Notes under the pieces: model-generated
Told to the model about the DNA's origin: nothing
Databases searched by the model: none
What the model saw: the letters and a program-made list of their open reading frames with translations, nothing else
Made by a program: the position numbers and the translations under genes
Source: Trebonia sp964581815
Lineage (GTDB): Bacteria; Actinomycetota; Actinomycetes; Streptosporangiales; Streptosporangiaceae
Length of the DNA stretch: 64,000 nucleotides
NCBI GenBank assembly: GCA_964581815.1
Contig: CAZORE010000018.1
Span: forward strand, 1 to 64,000
Reading direction: 5' to 3'
Shown here: piece by piece, positions 60,854 through 64,000 of the stretch
Layout of the letters: the number at the start of each line of letters is the position of its first letter
How positions within the stretch are numbered: the stretch's first letter is position 1

Positions 60854-61192
60854 ATGAAGCTCATTACGGCTGTCATCAAGCCATTCAAACTCGACGATGT
60901 CAAGGCGGCGTTGCAGGCTTTCGGCGTGCACGGCATGACAGTCAGTGAAGCGAGCGGATACGGCAGGCAGCGCGGTCACACCGAGGTGTACCGGGGCGCC
61001 GAGTACCAGGTCGACCTGGTGCCTAAGGTCCGGGTGGAAGTCATCTGCAACGACGAGGACGCAGACGATCTCGTCGGGGTGATCACCAAGGCGGCCCAGA
61101 CCGGCCGGATCGGGGACGGGAAGGTGTGGGTGCTGCCGGTGGAGTCCGTGATCCGGGTCCGCACCGGGGAACGCGGGGCGGGCGCCCTCTGA
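60854..61192 (+). CDS. glnB: Nitrogen regulatory protein P-II
   Basis: Trimeric signal protein of 112 aa that reports nitrogen and energy state. MKLITAVIKPFKLDDVKAAL at the start, the T-loop with Tyr51 (GAEYQVDLVPK) for covalent modification, and the B-loop TGRIGDGKVWVLPVE are conserved. ATG 60854 is used; the frame is open to 60830. The modifying enzyme glnD follows, but the usual transporter amtB is not adjacent. Confidence 0.97.
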   Translation: MKLITAVIKPFKLDDVKAALQAFGVHGMTVSEASGYGRQRGHTEVYRGAEYQVDLVPKVRVEVICNDEDADDLVGVITKAAQTGRIGDGKVWVLPVESVIRVRTGERGAGAL

Positions 61193-61271
61193 GCTCGGTG
61201 CCGCGCAGAGGCCAGTACCGTGAGCGCTGCCGTGCCCTGGGCGCGGCAGCGCACTAACCATCGGGGGCCTG

Positions 61272-63518
61272 GTGACCGTCATGACTTCTTTCGCGGCTGA
61301 TCGTAGCCGGAGGACTACAGATACCGACCGCTGGCTGGCCGGGCTGCTTGGCGCGGAGCCCGGCGTCGCCCTCGTGGCGGTAGGCGGCTACGGCCGCAAG
61401 GAACTGCTGCCGGGCAGCGACCTTGACGTGCTGCTGCTGCACGACGGCCGGGAGGGCATCGCGCGGATCGCCGACCGGATCTGGTACCCGGTCTGGGATT
61501 CCGGCGCGCACCTCGACCACGCGGTCAGGACCGTGCCGCAGGCGCGCCGGGTCGCGCGCAGCGACCTCAAGGTCGCGCTCGGGCTGCTGCACGCCAGGCA
61601 CGTGGCCGGCGACCCCGACCTGACCACCCGGCTGCGGGAGGGCGCGCTCGAGGACTGGCGCGCCAACGCCCGCACCAGGCTCGCCGAGCTCAAGGTGCTG
61701 CACGAGGAGCGGACCAGGCAATTCGGTGAGCTCGCCTTCCTGCTCGAGCCCGACCTGAAGGAAGCGCGCGGCGGGCAGCGGGACGTGCACGCCATCCAGG
61801 CCATCGCGGCCGCGTGGGTCGCCCCCGCGCCCGGGCCCAAGGTGCGGGCCGCCTACGACCAGATCATCGACGCGCGGCATGTGCTGCACGAAGTCACCGG
61901 GCGGCCCCTGGACCGGCTCGTGCTCGAGGAGCAGGACGAGGTCGCGCGCACGCTCGACCTCCTCGACGGCGACGCGCTGCTGCGCCAGCTGGCCGGCGCG
62001 GGCCGCACCGTCGCCTACGCGGTCGACCACGCCTTCCGCATGGCGGACCGGGCGGGCGGCCGCCGCGCACTCGGCATGCGGATGCGCCGCGGCAGGCCGG
62101 AGCGCCGCCCGCTCGCCGACGGCGTGGTGGAGCAGGAGGGCGAGGTCGTGCTCGCGCGGGCCGCGTCCCCGGCGACCGACCCCGTGCTGGTGCTGCGGGC
62201 CGCCGCCGCGGCCGCCCAGTCGGGCCTGCCGCTCGCTCCGCGCGCCCTGGCCAGGCTCGCCGAGTGCCCGCCGCTGCCGGTTCCCTGGCCGGACCAGGCG
62301 CGCAACGAGCTGCTCGCCCTGCTCGGCGCCGGGCAGAACGCGATCGCCGTCTGGGAGGCGCTCGACCAGGAGGGCCTGCTCGCCGCGCTGATCCCGGACT
62401 GGGAGCGGGTGCGCAACCGCCCGCAGCGCAACCCGCTGCACCGTTTCACCGTGGACCGGCACCTCGTCGAGTGCGCGGCCAACGCCGCCGCCCACGCCCG
62501 CGACGTGTCGCGGCCGGACCTGCTGCTGCTCGCCGCGCTGCTGCACGACATCGGCAAGGGCTGGCCCGGCGACCACAGCGTCTCCGGCGAGGTGGTCGCC
62601 CGCGACGTGTGCAAGCGGGTCGGACTCGGCGAGGCCGACACGGAGCTGGTCGCCGCCGCGGTCCGCCACCACCTGCTGCTCCCCGACGTCGCCACCCGGC
62701 GGGACCTGGACGACCCGATGACCGTGCAGCAGGTCGCGGCGAAGGTCGGCTCGCGGACCGTGCTCGAGCTGCTGCACGTGCTTTCCGCGGCCGACGGGCT
62801 GGCCACCGGCACGGCGGCGTGGAACGACTGGAAGGCGGGCCTGGTCGCGGACCTGGTCCGCCGGGTCAGCGCCGTGCTGGCCGGCGATCCCGTGCCCGAG
62901 CCCACCCCGCTGCGGGAAGACCAGCTCGCGCTGGTCAACGGCGGCGGCCCCGCCGCCATCGTCAAGGGGAACGAGGTCACCGTCGTCGCCCTGGACCGGC
63001 CCGGCCTGCTCTGGCGGGCCGCCGGGGTGCTCGCGTCGCACCGGCTGACGGTGCGCGGCGCCAACGCGTCCTCGGTCGGCGACACCGCGGTCACGGTGTT
63101 CAGCGTGGTTCCCGAGTACGGCGACCCGCCGGACGCCGCGCTCGTCACCGCGGACCTGCGCCGGATGCTCGAGGGCAGGCTCGACGTGGAGGACCGGCTG
63201 GAGCGCCGGGCCCGCGCCGCCCGCCCGCGCGACAATAAGGTCCCGCCGCCCAAGGTCAGCCTGATCGACAACGCCTCGAGTAACGCCACCGTCGTCGAGG
63301 TCCGCGCGCACGACGAGCCGGGGCTGCTGTGGCGCATCGGCCGGGCGCTCGGTGACTGCGGGCTGAACGTCCAGGCCGCGCGGGTGGAGACGCTCGGCGC
63401 GGAGGTGGTCGACGTCTTCTACGTGACCGACTCCTCCGGCGGCCTGCTCACGGACCCGGACTTGCGCAAGCGCACGGTGAACATGGTCCTGTCCGCGCTC
63501 ACCCCGGCTGAGCGGTGA
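61272..63518 (+). CDS. glnD: [Protein-PII] uridylyltransferase/adenylyltransferase
   Basis: Modifies P-II at its T-loop Tyr; 748 aa, slightly shorter than the usual actinobacterial form. The nucleotidyltransferase motif GGYGRKELLPGSDLDVLLLHD is near 38-58, the HD demodifying domain (LLHDIGKGWPGDHS) near 425 and two ACT domains that sense glutamine lie at about 560-630 and 665-740. In Streptomyces the homologue adenylylates GlnK. GTG 61272 has GGGGGCC upstream. Confidence 0.95.
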   Translation: MTVMTSFAADRSRRTTDTDRWLAGLLGAEPGVALVAVGGYGRKELLPGSDLDVLLLHDGREGIARIADRIWYPVWDSGAHLDHAVRTVPQARRVARSDLKVALGLLHARHVAGDPDLTTRLREGALEDWRANARTRLAELKVLHEERTRQFGELAFLLEPDLKEARGGQRDVHAIQAIAAAWVAPAPGPKVRAAYDQIIDARHVLHEVTGRPLDRLVLEEQDEVARTLDLLDGDALLRQLAGAGRTVAYAVDHAFRMADRAGGRRALGMRMRRGRPERRPLADGVVEQEGEVVLARAASPATDPVLVLRAAAAAAQSGLPLAPRALARLAECPPLPVPWPDQARNELLALLGAGQNAIAVWEALDQEGLLAALIPDWERVRNRPQRNPLHRFTVDRHLVECAANAAAHARDVSRPDLLLLAALLHDIGKGWPGDHSVSGEVVARDVCKRVGLGEADTELVAAAVRHHLLLPDVATRRDLDDPMTVQQVAAKVGSRTVLELLHVLSAADGLATGTAAWNDWKAGLVADLVRRVSAVLAGDPVPEPTPLREDQLALVNGGGPAAIVKGNEVTVVALDRPGLLWRAAGVLASHRLTVRGANASSVGDTAVTVFSVVPEYGDPPDAALVTADLRRMLEGRLDVEDRLERRARAARPRDNKVPPPKVSLIDNASSNATVVEVRAHDEPGLLWRIGRALGDCGLNVQAARVETLGAEVVDVFYVTDSSGGLLTDPDLRKRTVNMVLSALTPAER

Positions 63519-63612
63519 AAACGGGGGCGTCACGGGGAGCCTGCCCGCGTTCTGGATAACTCAACAGCGGCGGCCGACGGTGACCGCGTCGCTTTGCCGG
63601 TAGCCTTGAGGT

Positions 63613-64000
63613 GTGTTTGAGACGCTCTCCGATCGGCTGACCCAGGTCTTCTCCTCGCTGCGCGGCAAGGGCCGGCTGTCACAGGCCGACATTGACGCGA
63701 CCGCCCGCGAGATTCGCATCGCCCTGCTCGAGGCGGACGTCGCGCTGCCCGTGGTGCGGCAGTTCATCGCGCGGGTCAAGGAACGCGCGGCGGGCGTCGA
63801 GGTCTCGCAGGCGCTGAACCCCGCGCAGCAGGTCATCAAGATCGTGAACGAGGAGCTTGTCCAGATCCTCGGCGGCGAGACGCGGCGGCTGCGGTTCGCC
63901 AAGAACCCGCCGACCGTGATCATGCTGGCCGGCCTCCAGGGTTCGGGAAAGACCACGCTCGCGGGCAAGCTCGCGCTGTGGCTGAAGGAGCAGGGCAACA
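63613..64000 (+). CDS. ffh: Signal recognition particle protein Ffh (5' part, runs off the window)
   Basis: The first 129 codons of Ffh are present and the gene continues beyond the window. The start is GTG 63613 (VFETLSDRLTQVFSSLRGKG). The N domain is followed by the P-loop LAGLQGSGKTTLAGKLA near residue 105. It forms the SRP with 4.5S RNA and pairs with FtsY encoded upstream. Confidence 0.95.
   Translation, partial: MFETLSDRLTQVFSSLRGKGRLSQADIDATAREIRIALLEADVALPVVRQFIARVKERAAGVEVSQALNPAQQVIKIVNEELVQILGGETRRLRFAKNPPTVIMLAGLQGSGKTTLAGKLALWLKEQGN

Noticed and set aside
61254..63533. Very long antisense reading frames opposite glnD, recG (47719-49701), smc (54838-58302) and GH31 (6948-8285)
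   Set aside because: They arise from third-position GC bias on the coding strand, show low-complexity Arg/Gly/Ala composition and match no family, while the sense genes are unmistakable.

Overview
The window is 64 kb of high-GC DNA from an actinomycete, probably a filamentous member of or near Streptosporangiales/Streptomycetales. The evidence is conserved synteny (orn beside tRNA-His; ndgR-like regulator, leuC, leuD, hup; cofC, thiL, rpmB, recG, rsmD, coaD, rpmF, rnc, mutM, smc, ftsY, glnB, glnD, ffh), a DUF5753 HTH/DUF397 pair, a coenzyme F420 gene, many GTG starts and strong third-position G/C. The genus cannot be named from this sequence alone.

Region 1 (1-10.5 kb) is a plant-polysaccharide locus. 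A secreted clan-A glycoside hydrolase with a ricin-type lectin tail is divergent from a LacI regulator, followed by a sugar ABC transporter (binding lipoprotein and two permeases, no ATPase), a GH31 alpha-xylosidase-like enzyme and a GH127 beta-L-arabinofuranosidase-like enzyme. Three copies of a 14-bp operator (TCGAAnCGGTTCGA) mark the three promoter regions. A frameshifted MetE-like fragment follows.

Region 2 (11-17.7 kb) is the most unusual part: a glycopeptide-resistance-type cell-wall island. An extra murF is divergent from vanH-vanA-vanX, which is followed by an extra murG and a C39-like cysteine peptidase gene overlapping murG by 4 bp. The matching vanR and vanS are wrecked: vanR lacks its receiver N-terminus and has a frameshift, and vanS keeps only its two ends. 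A tRNA-His and orn close the island.

Region 3 (18-26.7 kb) holds an amidase_2-like protein, a membrane protein, a DUF5753/DUF397 pair, a CPBP-type membrane protein, an IclR regulator, an amidase-signature enzyme, psuG and a STAS anti-anti-sigma protein.

Region 4 (26.7-33.1 kb) is a leftward partner-switching/stressosome operon (RsbW-like kinase, RsbR, RsbS, RsbT, RsbT-RsbX-like fusion, hybrid kinase, response-regulator PP2C). Its last gene converges on the STAS gene with overlapping stop codons, giving an inferred chain from stressosome to kinase to phosphatase to antagonist.

Region 5 (33.2-64 kb) is core genome: proton-translocating transhydrogenase, leucine biosynthesis, HU, normal Ddl, a PLP trans-sulfuration enzyme, gpsA, plsC, cofC, a stand-alone Lrp ligand domain, thiL and the recG-to-ffh block. 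The usual amtB between ftsY and glnB is missing; that interval holds a perfect 40-bp palindrome and GlnR-like sites.

Three 100-N gaps (17861, 39635, 43960) are each flanked by an identical 55-base overlap, so they are contig-joining artefacts rather than missing sequence. Starts were chosen from Shine-Dalgarno spacing, overlaps and family alignment from memory. No database search was run.
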